A stretch of 64,000 nucleotides of DNA from Viola odorata (lineage: Eukaryota > Streptophyta > Magnoliopsida > Malpighiales > Violaceae), in assembly GCA_963691705.1 (NCBI GenBank), contig OY829544.1, positions 36,601,917-36,665,916 on the forward strand, in the 5' to 3' direction. Below are positions 28,948-40,867 of the stretch, piece by piece (the stretch's first letter is position 1; every line of letters begins with the position of its first letter). Both the position numbers and the translations under genes were made by a program. The notes under the pieces are model-generated. The model saw only the letters and a list, made by a program, of their open reading frames with translations. It was not told where the DNA came from and made no database searches.

Positions 28948-30497
28948 GCCGTTTGTGGGTCCCGTAATTAAAATTTAACAATTTTAAAATAATAACGGAC
29001 GTTAACGGGACCGTGACGGACTTAACGAAGCTTCTCGTGAAAACTGGCGAGGTAGGTCCCACAAACTGACAACTTTTTAGAAAAAAATAATAAAATAATC
29101 ATATTTAACGGACGTTAGTGACCGTAATGACAACAGAGACCTCGAACGACTAACGTAAGTAACGTGCGGGATCGGATTGAATAAAAATGGTCGTTAGGAA
29201 CTAACAAAAATGAAAATGATAAATCAGGGACCGCCGGATGCGCTAACCCCACTTTCATCTGAATAAATTTTTTAAGGGTTAATAGTTTGTTTTAATTAAT
29301 ATTCTAATAATACTCTTAATGGTCCACTTAATATAACATTTTTATTACAAAATTCACAAATGTGAATAAAAAAATTGTATTTATGATCAATTTAATACTA
29401 TTATTACCGCATTGCAGACATTATAAATACTTAGATTTTGACAAAATCAACATATATTGATAGAATTTTTAGTAGAAAAAACTAATGATTTATTACTGTA
29501 AAAAATCAAAAGTTTATATCGTTTTAAATTTTAAAAATAAAAACCTAAGGGACTAGCGTTGGGGTGAAAAACTTCAGGTACGAAAATACAATTATATTAA
29601 ATTAAACGTCAAGAACCTTAAAATGTTTTTTTTCAAAATTTTATTATATCATCAGTACAATTATATATATGTTAATAAATATATGGATATCATCATAAAA
29701 TTGTATCAAGCTCAATTATATAATCTATAGAGTAAGCAATCCCAAAAATAGTATATTATTTTCATAAAATATAAAAGACATTATAAATAGTAAAAACATT
29801 AATAAATTAACACCAATCAGAAATAAAATTATTAAATCAGTAGGTGGTTATTCATAGTACGGAGGCGAGACTAATGATTAGTTATAAGTTAGGAACGTGC
29901 AAAGATGTGGGAATAATCTACTTGTTGCTGAAAAGAGAACGGGAGGTATACTTTTAGTTGCCGCGGAATGACCAATTTAGCGTTCAACATAGATTCTCAT
30001 TTTGCGTGGTTTTCAATTCCACTTTTATCGATTTCTTTAAAACTCTTCCGAGATAAAAACGAGTACTTCTTTTTGGAGGAATCCCCGTAATTGATGTTTA
30101 TGCTTAGTATGGGATGAGAGAAAGGAAAGAAGATAAATGGAATTTTGTTAAATTTCCTTTATATGGAATAAAAGTGAGTGATAGAAAAGAAGAGAAAGGA
30201 ATGAAAAGGAAGGGAAATTTTAAAGTTTAATTTCTCTTCTAACTTAAAAAAATATTTCTTCCCATAAGTGGGAGGAAATGGAAGGAAATAGAAAGAAATT
30301 AAAATTTTAACTCATATGTTCCTATTTTAACCTTTTAAATTCTATCTTTTTAATGTTGATGAATTAGATATAAAAGTAAATTCACTCATCATTTTTCCTC
30401 TCATTTCCTATCTTCCTAAAATGGCACCCATACAAAGGAAATAAAAATATTATTTACCTTCCTTTCCGTTCCCTATTAAATTTCCCTTACTTTCCCT
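28948..30497. other. AT-rich gene-free stretch
   Basis: Largely AT-rich sequence, with purine-rich (GGAAAGGAAATGAAAAGG type) and complementary pyrimidine-rich stretches between 30110 and 30500. No supported gene. It may contain worn-out element remains. Confidence 0.4.
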
Positions 30498-30956
30498 AAC
30501 AAAGTTGACAAAGTTGTTTTTTTAATATCAAGGGCTTAACAAAGTTGTTTTACGATTGACTTAACAAAGCCATTTGATGTAGAAAGCTTAACAGAGCTTT
30601 TTTGAATATAGAGGGCTTAATAAAGTTATTTTACGATCGATTTAACAAAGTCATTGGACGTAGAAAGCTTAACAAAGATTTTTTAAATATCAAGGGCTTA
30701 ACAAAGTCGTTTTACAATTGAGTTAACAAAGTCATTTGATGTAGAAAGCTTAACAAAACTTTTTTGAACATTGAGGGCTTAACAAAACTATTTTACGATT
30801 TACTTAACAAAGTCATTTGATGTAGAAAGCTTTACAAAGATTTTTTGAATATTGAGGGCTTAACAAAGTCGTTTTACGATTGACTGAACAAATTCATTTG
30901 ATGTAGAAAGCTTGACAAAGCTTTTTTTAATAACGAGGGTTTAACAAAGCTGTTTA
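30498..30956. repeat. 81-bp tandem repeat array
   Basis: AGGGCTTAAC (or close variants) recurs at 30531, 30612, 30693, 30774, 30855 and 30936, exactly 81 bp apart each time, with a degenerate partial unit before the first. Each unit carries three or four TTAACAAAG phrases (sub-repeat). It lies just downstream (minus strand) of the end of a gypsy pol, where Tat/Ogre elements are known to hold satellite-like repeats. Confidence 0.9.
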
Positions 30957-31106
30957 AAAGGCCTAAGAGCAGGAGATAAAACAAGACGATATTTTTTAAT
31001 GTGGTTCGGCTAATAATGCCTACGTCCATAGAAGATTTTATTCATATATATGTACAAGGTCGTTCGGTACTTGAACGGTGGTAGAGGTATAAATATGTAT
31101 GTTGTT

Positions 31107-31554
31107 CTACATGATGGGATTGGCGGAAATGACTTCCGCCCTGGTGTGATACATCTTGAGGTTGATAGTGTTCCATGTGTTTGGGAGTGGGTCATGTTCC
31201 ATTGTTTCTAACCTGTATGCACCTTTGCCCACTATGCGTGTGACTCGAAACGGTCATTCCCAATTGGCTTCCAATTTTGTCATATCTCAGCCTACGGAGT
31301 CACGTCGTTGAAGGACAAACTCTCCAACTTTAAAAAGTCGTTCTCTGACTTTGCGATTGTGGTATTTGTCCATACGCCATTTTATATATCATTGTTTTAA
31401 AGGCAGCTACCTCTTGCTTTTCTGGTAACAAATCCAGAGCCGTTTCAAGACCTTGATTGTTTCTTTCCCTTTGGATGTATTGTACTCGCATGCTTATGGC
31501 GCTAATTTCTACTAGTGTAACGACTTCCATGCCAAAAGCCATTACAAAGGGTGT
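31107..31554 (-). pseudogene. Integrase C-terminal part of decayed Tat-type gypsy element I
   Basis: On the minus strand this continues the integrase that stops at 33127: the text resumes at FVMAFGMEVVTLVEIS after the solo LTR, then passes to KGAYRLETMEHDPLPN and NLKMYHTRAE, the usual C-terminal end of Tat-lineage integrases, with a final stop at 31107-31109. Several in-frame stops are present, so the gene is dead. Confidence 0.8.
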
Positions 31555-33126
31555 TGATAACGTGTTTTTATTGTAGATTTTTCTCTCTTATTTCGGCCTT
31601 TTCGAGGGCATGATACTTCTGATTTGCCCCTTTTTCCCATCTTTTTGCAGATCAGAGCCTAAAGGGAGAAAATAGCGAAAATGAGCATTTTTGGAAGGAT
31701 TTCTGGAGTTTCGAAGATCGAGGCCTAGAAGAGTGGAATGTCATCGTGCCCTCGACGCTAACCAGACCAGTGAGTTGTCTTGTGCCTTCGACACATCCGC
31801 ATCAAATCAAAGATCAAAGAGCCAAACAAAGGAATCTCCAAAGATTCGCGAGGGATCCTAAGCGTTTCTAGAAGGTGTCAGGCGTTCTAGAATATTCTCT
31901 GCCAAGGGCGCGTCCCCCCTGTGTGCTGGCGCCCTCCCAAGCGCTGACACCCTCTCTCCTTTAGCTGTATTTTGTCCCCTAGCTAGTTTTTAGGCTATTT
32001 AAGCTTAGCTTTAGGGTTTTTGCATGGACGACTGTCCTAAGACACTCTCTCACTTTTACCTAATTTTTAGGGATTCTCTCTTCCTCTTTTTGAACACCGC
32101 CGTCAGCTTGTAAAAAGGAAAGCTTTTATTTCCTTTAATTTTGTTTATGTTATTTTCCCCATCTACTTTCTGTGTATATTTTGTTATGAGTAGCTAAGTC
32201 CTATCTTCTTAGTAAAGGGTGTTTCAAGGGTTGTAAGGTTCAGTTAAGAGGCCTAATGCATGCTTAATATATTCTCTTGTCATATTCGGTTGTTTATCAT
32301 TTTATTCCCATGCTTATATAGAAATGTTGAGGGCTTGATCAACTGTTGATATTTCCGTGTGAGTGCTATCATTCTCTTAGTTATAACTGACGCAAATCCT
32401 TGAGTTAATAGTAGACACCTAGTGGAGACATCGCGAGAGGTCTTTCGTCTAGGGGTAAACGATCGTTTAGGGTATGTGATGCGAGCTTTACACATTGAGA
32501 TGTCACGCCCTAGATTTGTCTTGCCTCCACTTCATAGGAGTTTTGAATAGTGCCTCCCCGCATTAGTGCCTGGGAGGACGGAGAAACGTCAAGGCCACCT
32601 CATATGTGAAAACGGGGGGTGGCTTCTACCTACGAAGGTGAGTAGGGGGCCTATGTGGAAACATGACCCCTATAGCAGGTCTGTGTATGAGTTTGGAATA
32701 TTTTTGTGCCCATGACTAACTGACCTAAAAAGCAACCCGAGAACACCTTTTTCTAAGATCTCTTCCCATCATATTTATCTCTCTCTTACTATCTCTCTTA
32801 TTATCTTGCCCTTGAATTACTTTTTGTGATCTTGCCCTCGATTGTTCTTTGCAATCGAGCCCTCGAATAATTATTACTTTTATGTTGGGATCTGTTGTTT
32901 TAATCATTTATCTTGTTAGCTCCCAAATCTACGTTGATTAATTCGTTAATCAACATAAAACCCCCCATGTGTTACTTTTGTATTTGGCTGCATTTATTCC
33001 CTGTCATACATCGAAATTGAGATATTATTCCTTCAATCTCTGTGGTTCGAGCCTGTCTTGCCCTGTACACATTTATTTGTGCATTTAGGCATCAGGAAAA
33101 ATATAAGTATATTTGAGTGACGATCA
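31555..33126 (+). mobile_element. Solo LTR (1572 bp) with 5-bp TSD inside a gypsy integrase
   Basis: Starts TGATAACGTG and ends TGACGATCA, with TGAT/ATCA termini, and is flanked on both sides by GGTGT (31550-31554 and 33127-33131). Removing it with one GGTGT copy rejoins the integrase reading GETPF. TATTTAAG near 31998 looks like the promoter box and sets the likely orientation as plus. The long LTR and the phrase CTCTGTGGTTCGAGCC before the 3' end resemble Athila/Tat-type gypsy LTRs. No internal domains remain, so it is a solo LTR left by LTR-LTR recombination. Confidence 0.85.
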
Positions 33127-35536
33127 GGTGTCTCGCCCATAGCGGCTTTTTTAATCATTCGATATGCCCAAATTACATAAGGCAACTCTTCTATCCAAGA
33201 ATCAGTTGTTGTTTCCAAGTTCTTTTTTAGACCGTTCAAGATAGTCTGATTGGTAACCTCAGTCGACCGTTTGTTTGAGGATGGGCAACAAAACTGAAGC
33301 ATTGCTGAATTTTGAGCTCATTACATTTCCTTTGAAAGAATTCACTATTGAACTGTGTGCCTTTATCACTGACTAATATTCTCGAAACTCCGAAGCGCAT
33401 GATAATTTGATTGAGGAAGAATTTCCAAATGGCCTCTACAGAAATGGTGGGTAGTGGCGCCACTTCTGCTCATTTCGTAAAGTAATCAACGACAACAACA
33501 ACATGGTAGAACGACTACCTTTGGTGAAGGGCCCTATGAGATCTAACCCCACGTGGCGAACGGGCATGGGCTAACAAGGTTAAACAGTTCTGTGGTGGGT
33601 GATAGTATGAATTTGGCATATTTCTGACATTTATCATAAGTGTGTATATACATGTTGCAATCAACTCATAATGATGGCTAATAAAAGTCGTTTCTAATGA
33701 CTTAGGTTGCCATTATTTTTCCACATATGTGCATGCCGCAAATTCCTTCATGGATTTCACGGAGAATGTAATCACCTTTTGTTTTGGTTACACATTTTGC
33801 CATTGGGTTGTTGTGGCACCATTTGAGCAGTTCTCCTTAAAATGAGATACAACGGGTTGCTTGTTTCTCCACTTTCTTGGCTAGTTCAGAGTTGTTAGGC
33901 AGATCATGAGTTTTCAGAAAAGTTTTGACTGCAATTCGCCAATCATCTATGTCTTGTGTGAAGCAAATTGACTGTTGTTCCCCAATGGTTAGAGTGGACA
34001 GTTCTTCCATTAGCACATCTTTTGGGATTGAGAAAGTTGGGTCTGCTGCCATTTTAGCAATTTCAACTGCTGTAGTGTTGTGCTATCGTTCTGTATGAAT
34101 TAGTTTTACTTTGATGCCCTTTTCTTGTAGTCGTTTGAGCTCTGTAAGTATCATTGCATGATGAGATCTTTGTCCTGATAGTCTCCATTTACTTGGTCAA
34201 TCACCAGTTTAGAACCACCCTGCAGTTTCATGTTTATGGGTCCTTGGATTGACAACCTGGTTGTGGATTATAACGTAACTCCGAGATGAAGCCCTGCCAA
34301 AAGTGCTTCATATTCAACCACGTTGTTGGAAACGGGCTCTAAGATGCGAATGACATAGCCAAAGGTTTCAACTTTTGGACTGCGTAGGATGACGTTGGCT
34401 CTTGCAAAATGACTATTCTTGGCTATGTCAAAATTGATGTGCCAGGCGGTTTCAATGGGTTCTTCTAGCTAAGACTCGTTCAATTTCTAGATAATATTTT
34501 TTTCTACCCAAGGCAATTTTGTATTAGGAGGGGTATCTAGGAAGGTGCACTCGATGATGAAGTTCGCCAAGGCTTGTGCTTTGATTGTTGGTCTTGAGTC
34601 GTACTTAAGCCCGTACTTACTGAGTTCAACATTCCATAATAACATGCAACCAAAACGGTCTGGATTGCGTAGAATGGATCTAATGGGCATATCAATGAGA
34701 ACGGTGATTACGTGACCATGGAAATAAGTGGGCATCTTGCTTCCTACAATGATCAGAGAGTGTAATCCTTTCTCAATGTGAGAATAATGCATTTCGGCAT
34801 CACGCGGGATTTTGCTCACAAAATAAATGAGGCGATGTATGTCGGCATCCTTCCTCACGAGAACAAAGCTTATAAATTCGTCTGCTAGACCAAGGTAGAG
34901 ATATAGGGCTTATTTGTCAACTGGGCTAGCAAATAATGGTTTGTATTGGAGGTAGTCTTTCAGTTCTTTGAATGACTTTTGACAATCATCCGTCCATCCA
35001 AACAGTGCCTTATTTCTAAGAACTTTGGAGAATAGTAGACATTTTTCTCCAAGTTTTGAGATGAAATGACTTAGGGCAATCGTTCTGCCAATGAGTTGTT
35101 GAATTTCCTTCTTATCTTGTGTGGCACGCATATTATAGATTGCAAGGATCTTGGCGGGGTTAGGTTTTATTCCTCTGCTGCTCACGATGTACCCCATAAA
35201 TTTCCCTTTTTGAAACGCGAACGAGCACTTCTTGGGATTGAGTTTCATCTAATACCGTTTCATCACAGCAAAAACTTCTGCCAAGTCTAGTAAATGTTGT
35301 TCAAAGGGACGACTCTTCATAAGGATGTCGTCAACATATACTTCAATGTTCTGCCCTATCATTTCCTTGAACATCATATTCATCAACCGTTGGTAGGTGG
35401 CTCATGCATAAATGTCATTCTAGTGTAACAATATGTCCCCAAGGGAGTGATGACGGTTGTCTTCTCTTCGTCTTCTTCTGCCATGGGAATTTGGTGGTAA
35501 CCAAAATTGGCATCGAGAGAACTGAGGCATGTAAAA
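33127..35536 (-). pseudogene. Decayed pol (RT, two RNase H domains, integrase) of Tat-type gypsy element I
   Basis: Read from 35536 leftwards: RT core LSSLDANFGYHQIPMAEEDE, the YVDDIL catalytic box, the connector MKLNPKKCSFAFQKGKFMGY, the first RNase H (34487-34858), a second archaeal-type RNase H (EYEALLAGLHLG near 34300), a zinc-binding HHCC region near 33650-33740, and the integrase core with RILVSDKGTQFNSEFFQ and HPQTNG near 33260-33420. Many in-frame stops and frameshifts are present. The 5' side is cut off in RT by the hAT element at 35537, so gag and protease are absent. Confidence 0.88.
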
Positions 35537-37773
35537 TAGGGGCATGCACCAAATTACCGTACCGAAATTACAGTAATATCGAACCGAACTTTGCTTTAGT
35601 TGGTCGGTATTTTTTTTCTAGTATGGTATTACTGAATACCGACCAAACTTTATTCGGTATGGTACAGTAAATAAAATTTCTAGTTCGGTATTACCATAAT
35701 ACCGACTGATTTTAGATATATATTATATATTTATTTTATCCCATAAATGATAAATCTTTTCCCTTCCTCTGATCCCTTTTTTTCTCTCTTATCTCAAAAC
35801 CATTCTTTTCTTTTTCTCACCAACCCGCAGCAACACCATCATATATAGCAACGCCGCCAATAGCCAACCGACCCAACCTCATCAGGCATCATTACCACCA
35901 GACCATTTTATTATCTTCTTCCACTACTCCATTATATCTTCTCCTTTACTCCACTCTCTCTTCTCTCATCAAGGTATTTTCTAATTCAGTTATCAATTGA
36001 CTTAGGGTTTTACATTTGTAAAATTTAAAATTAATCTTGGTTGTTGTTGATTTATTTGTTCTTTCATACAGATTCTCGATAATAGAGGACATACCAAGCA
36101 CTACTGATGGCCAAATCGTGAGTGGAGCACAACCTTCTACAAACACTAATGAAGTTATAGTTGCTGCCCAACCTGCAAATGCTACTCCTGATGGTGAAAA
36201 TGCTGAGACTAAACTGATATTCCAAAGCCAAGAAAGCTGATACCAACAAGGTCTTCTGCTTAGAGGCATTACAAGAAAATGAACAATGAGGATGGTGACC
36301 AAATAGGTAAGTGCAGTTACTGTGCTAAAGAGGTACCTACTTACCCAGTGAAAAATGGTACCTCTGGTTTACTTAGTCACATGCTTACTTGTAAGAAAAA
36401 ACCAGAAACAAATGACCCAAAACAGACTGAACTTGATTGTTATATTGATGATGAATCTACAGTTTTAACTACTTGAAAATTTGATCAAGAAGCTTGTAAG
36501 GTGGCTTTAGCTAACATGAGCTTCCTTTTAGATTTGTAGAAGGGAGGGGTTTAGGAAATTTATGCTAGTTGTTCAACAAAAGTTTAAAGTACCCTCTAGG
36601 ACCACTATTTCTAAATTTAGTTTTCAAAGGTATGTGGATGAGAAATTGAAGATGAAACAATTGTTGATGTATAGTTGTCAGAGGGTTTCTATAACCACTG
36701 ACACTTTGACATCATTTCAAAGAATCAACTATATGTGTGTCATTGCTTACTTTATTGATAAAAACTGGAAATTGCACAAAAATATAATTAATTTTTGTCC
36801 AATCTCTAGTCACAAGGGGGATGCAACAGGAAAAACAATTGAAAAATGTTTAGGTGATTGGGATTTGATGAGTAAGGTGTTCACAATCACAGTGGACAAT
36901 GCTAAATCCAATGATAAGGTTGTTAATTGGATTATGAAAAAATGACACAGTTGGGTGCAAGTATTTTGGGAGGGGAATTTCTACATGTTAGATGCATTGC
37001 ACACATAATCAATTTAGTGGTGACTAGTGGTTTGAAAAATGATATCAAGTCAATTTTTAGGATAAGGGAAGCAATTAGGTATGTAAGGCAGTCTCCCTCT
37101 AGGCTTCTCAAGTTTAAGGAATGTGTTTAGAAAGAAAACATAGAGTCCAATTTTGGTATGAGTTTAGATGTACGCAGAGGGAGGAATTTCACCTATCTAA
37201 TGTTGGAGAGTGCATGCAATTATGAGAAGGCTTTTGAAGCTTATGTTGAGGTTGACCCTTATTACAAGATTGAACTTCAAAGTCGAGCAGTGAGAAAAAC
37301 AGGAAAGAAGAAATCAAATGAAGGAGTGGATAATTTTGACGAGGGTAGTTTGGAAGATGATGAAAATGAAGTGGATGCTGAAATTGAAAATGCAGAGAAA
37401 TTTAGGGGAGTTCCTACAGAAGAAGATTGGGAATGTGCTAGGAAGCATGGAAGTTATCTCAGGTTTTTCTATGACCTAACAAATTTCATTTCTGGTTGTC
37501 ATTATGTAACTGCAAATGCATTTTTTGATGAAATAACCAATGTAGCTTCTCTGTTAAAAGAGTGGTAGGAAGGTAGTAATTATGAGTTAAGTATCTTGGC
37601 TGGAAGTATGCAGTTGAAACTTGACAAATATTGGGGAGATGTGACCAAATTTAATTCTTCGCTCTATATTGCTGCCATTTTAGATCCAAGAAATAAGTTT
37701 TTGTATGTTAAATTCTCTTTGAAAGATTTGCATGGAGATGAAATTGGTGAAAAATTTGGGAAAAGGTAAGGGA
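35537..37773 (+). mobile_element. hAT element, 3' end cut off by an LTR insertion
   Basis: The left terminus TAGGGGCATGCACC at 35537 is followed by ACCGTACCGAAATTACAGTA-type subterminal repeats (GGTATTACCG and its complement through 35715), then an untranslated leader and the transposase. The right end is missing, because gypsy element H interrupts it at 37774. The candidate left target site is ATGTAAAA (35529-35536); its partner would be outside the window. Confidence 0.8.
36076..37773 (+). pseudogene. Broken hAT transposase (RICESLEEPER/ZBED-like)
   Basis: An N-terminal segment (about 36076-36240) leads into a BED-type zinc finger at 36279-36476 (CSYCAKEV...SHMLTC). The RNase H-fold core has ITTDTLTSFQ (first catalytic Asp) and TITVDNAKSND (second), then GGEFLHVRCIAHIINLVV, and late sequence YIAAILDPRNKFLYVKF near 37670-37720. 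The C-terminal dimerisation region is missing beyond the LTR insertion. Damage includes TGG-to-TGA at about 36473, a frameshift near 36520-36550, stops at about 37128 and 37566, and frame changes. The conserved TTDTWTS Trp is Leu here. It cannot make an active transposase. Confidence 0.88.
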
Positions 37774-40295
37774 TGACACGAGTAAAATATACCTATTGCG
37801 CCCCCCGAAAATAATAAAAATTCGCGAGTATAGGACGAATCTAAGACCTTACGATGCTTGGCGTAAAAGGATGCATCGCAACATGCAATGAAGTCGCCAC
37901 CCTAATTTTTGTCTCTAGGTTTAGGGAACCTAATCGTCATGGCATAAAAAATAAAAATAAAAATAAAAATAATAAAAAACTAAAGGCACAAAAAAGAGGG
38001 TCTAAACCCAAGAACAAAGGTTCGGGGTCGTATTATGGACTCAGGAAGGTGTTAGGCACCCGAGTCACATCCGAAAACGGTTACCGGTTGATAAGAGAGG
38101 TGTTTAAAAGATGTTTGATAAAAATGTGTTTTAAAAGGGGGTCCTCAGAGGAATCGTCACTTTAGTCTTTTCCGTAGGGACCGTTCGGGAATAATCAATC
38201 GTTGGACGAGGTTATCGTTTTAAAAATCTTTTCGGACGGAGTTACCATTTTCAAGGCCGATCGATTATTCCTGACTGTAGCGTGATGGGGCTGAATTTTC
38301 CGTAAGACTGAATGAGCGCCCTCTTTTTCATCATCGGGCCATGCATGATTAAATTAATTACTAAGTGATTCTATCAAGGATTGTTAATAGAGTACAAATT
38401 TAAATGAGAGATATTTTAAAATGATAAACTGATGTGGGATCGAAGCCACCAAACACATGCAGTCAATATAAGCGGAATTTAAAACAAATGAGCATGGCAT
38501 TTAAAGCGAGTCATTAAACAAGTTGTTCATGTAGATTGATTTTAATTCTAGCAATTCTATATATCATGCATACGATTAATATTTACGGAAAGCTTTGAAT
38601 AAATAAAAGGGGAAAGAAAGGCGTACTTTCGAGCGAAGCTTAGATTTTAAACCTACGAAATGAGAGTGTTAGTGATAGCTCGAAAAATAAATAAGCAGTT
38701 TATGCATGTGAGGAATTAAATAAACAGTTGATGTATACAAAAAATAAATAATGGTTTGACGCATACGAAAATTTAAATGATGATTTGATGCATTCGAAAA
38801 TTTAAATGATGATTTGATGCATACAAAAATTTAAATGATGATAATTGTGAAAAATTTAAAGATTTGATGATTTGCAGAAAATTTAAGCAGTTGATAATTT
38901 GTAGAAATTTAAAGTGCGACCACCACATAGGCGGTAAATTAAATGACTGAATTTTAAATTGCGAAAATTTAAACAGTTGATAGGTACAAAATTTTAAAGC
39001 GACAGTACGAAAAATAGTCATAATGGAATGCACGAGTATTTTTACGAGAAAAAAAAGCTACCGTTTCATGCATATGATATATGAGAAAAATAAAGCATAA
39101 ATCACAAAAACATCATACGAAGCATGCGAGCATTTTACACGAAAAAACGCGAACCGAGATCTCGAAAAGAATGAAAATGGGTCAGGCCCAGCTTGAAAAA
39201 TAAAAGAAATGGGCCAGGAACGGTTCCTGGCCCAAAAATCAGATTTTTAATGGTGGTGGGCTCGACCCATCACCTTTCTTTCCCTTCCCGCGTTGAACAA
39301 CCCAAGACCAAGACTGTTCATCGCCTTCCTCGTGTCACCGACGACGGGGAGCTCCGACCAGGCGACCAAATCGCCTAGTCTTGAGCTCCGAGGAAAACTC
39401 TTCTCCTCTACAACATGATCATGCAAAAATTAGGGATCGAAACACGCAAGAACAACATTTAATTTCATGAAAACGTAAAAAAATGATAATTAACAAAAAA
39501 ATTGAAATTCGCTCTTCTCACTCAATGAATCAACAAATAAAAAGCATGGTAATTATCTACAACATGCATATGAATTAATAAGACATAAACAAGCGATTGG
39601 TTTAATCAAAACAACAACCTAATAATTAAAGCCGAAAATGGCAGAAAAATGCCAAAGACCAACTCACTGAAAAAGCTTGAAGACTGTGGCAACTGACGCT
39701 CTAAGTGAGCAGTCGGTCTAGAGGGAGAAGGAGCAAAGAGCTCTGGGTGAATTCGTGTCTAAAATGGTTGGGAATGACTTGGTATTTATAGACGTTTCGG
39801 CGAGTGAGGGTGAGGACGCGACGCTGGGTGTGAAGGAGCAGGGCGTGCCCTGGCGGGGCTAGGGCGTGTGCTGGCAGGGCTAGGCTGTTGGCGATGCGAT
39901 GGGGAGGCGACGGGAGCAAGCAGCTCGGTGGCTTGCTCCGCTACTGCTCCATAGCGACTGTTCATGTGCCATGCTCATGAATTATGGGAGCCGTTAATCT
40001 GGTTGACTTTCCTTGGTCAACCAGATTAACGGTAATGATCAAATTCCTTTTTTTAATTTTATTTAAATGGCTTCGAGCCATTTTTGCGACCAAATGTTTC
40101 AAAAATTCGAGCCGAAAGCGCCAGCGCGTAGAGAAAAATAAGACGAATTTAATAGTCGACAGCGATTGAAGAAAAATCTTCGTTTAACGTGTTTATTTTC
40201 TCGTTCGAAAATATGAATATGTTCGAATGAGAAATAAATGACGTTACGACGAAAATTGCACGAGACGAAGTTGACTGGCATGAATGAAAAAAAGA
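37774..40295 (-). repeat. 3' LTR of gypsy element H, distal part
   Basis: On the minus strand this is the downstream part of a long LTR (about 2.95 kb in total) that starts at 56340 and is split by element G. It has a promoter-like TATAAATA at 39783-39790 followed by pyrimidine-rich leader sequence, which fixes the orientation, and ends GTGTCA at 37774 against hAT sequence. The left flank AGGGA (37769-37773) is the candidate target site. Contains a (TAAAAA)n-type run at 37945-37978 and short tandem repeats. Confidence 0.75.
38761..38847. repeat. 29-bp tandem repeat, three copies
   Basis: GCATACGAAAATTTAAATGA and variants start at 38761, 38790 and 38819, a period of 29 bp, inside the element H LTR. 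Confidence 0.75.
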
Positions 40296-40780
40296 TGATA
40301 ACAATAGAGGCAATTCCAAGGGTATTTTCGTCCCTACCTCAACGTTAAGGCTGGAACACTGTAGCCCCTATCGAGCGTCTGCCACCAAGGTTGTCGCCCC
40401 CTATCCAGCGAGGAACCCTGGGATGGTCGACATCAGTGGAGGGGGGGTCTCACACGTCATTAACCCACACGCATGACGTTATCCCATCCCAGGTCAGCCA
40501 TGACGTCACTCTAGGCGTTATCTTTTCTAGATAACGCCTACCCCCTAGAGGTAACGCCCTCATCGGCGCCTATAAATACCCCCTTATTCAAGTTGAGAGG
40601 TAAGCCTAAGATCGCTACTCGAACCTCTGCCATTTGGAACAACCTTACTAGCTTAAGCATCGGAGTGTCTACGCCGGAGCCCCCCCTCCGGCGCTTTGCA
40701 AGTGTATCCGACGGCGATTACAATAACTCCAAGCGGCCAAAATCCTCACCCCCGATTCTCCAGAAGTCCGAATCTTATCA
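40296..40780 (+). repeat. 5' LTR of element G
   Basis: A 485-bp LTR. TATAAATA at 40571-40578 is the promoter. About 30 bp before it, TAGGCGTTATC (40512-40522) and GATAACGCCTA (40530-40540) form an 11-bp perfect hairpin with loop TTTTCTA. The phrase TAACGCC recurs several times. Confidence 0.93.
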
Positions 40781-40782
40781 AA

Positions 40783-40801
40783 CTGGTGCTTTCATTGAGA
40801 G
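40783..40801 (+). other. Primer-binding site of element G
   Basis: TGGTGCTTTCATTGAGAGC starts 3-4 bases after the LTR end, the position of a tRNA primer-binding site. I do not assign the tRNA. Confidence 0.6.
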
Positions 40802-40867
40802 CTTTGGTTTATTAGGTGAGCGCCCTTAATAGCCAAGCTCTGTCTTTCTTGGAAGATCGGAAGGATC

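Noticed and set aside
30498..30956. Possible CRISPR-like or coding repeat
   Set aside because: Eukaryotic locus; whole 81-bp units repeat with no unique spacers, and frames contain stops.
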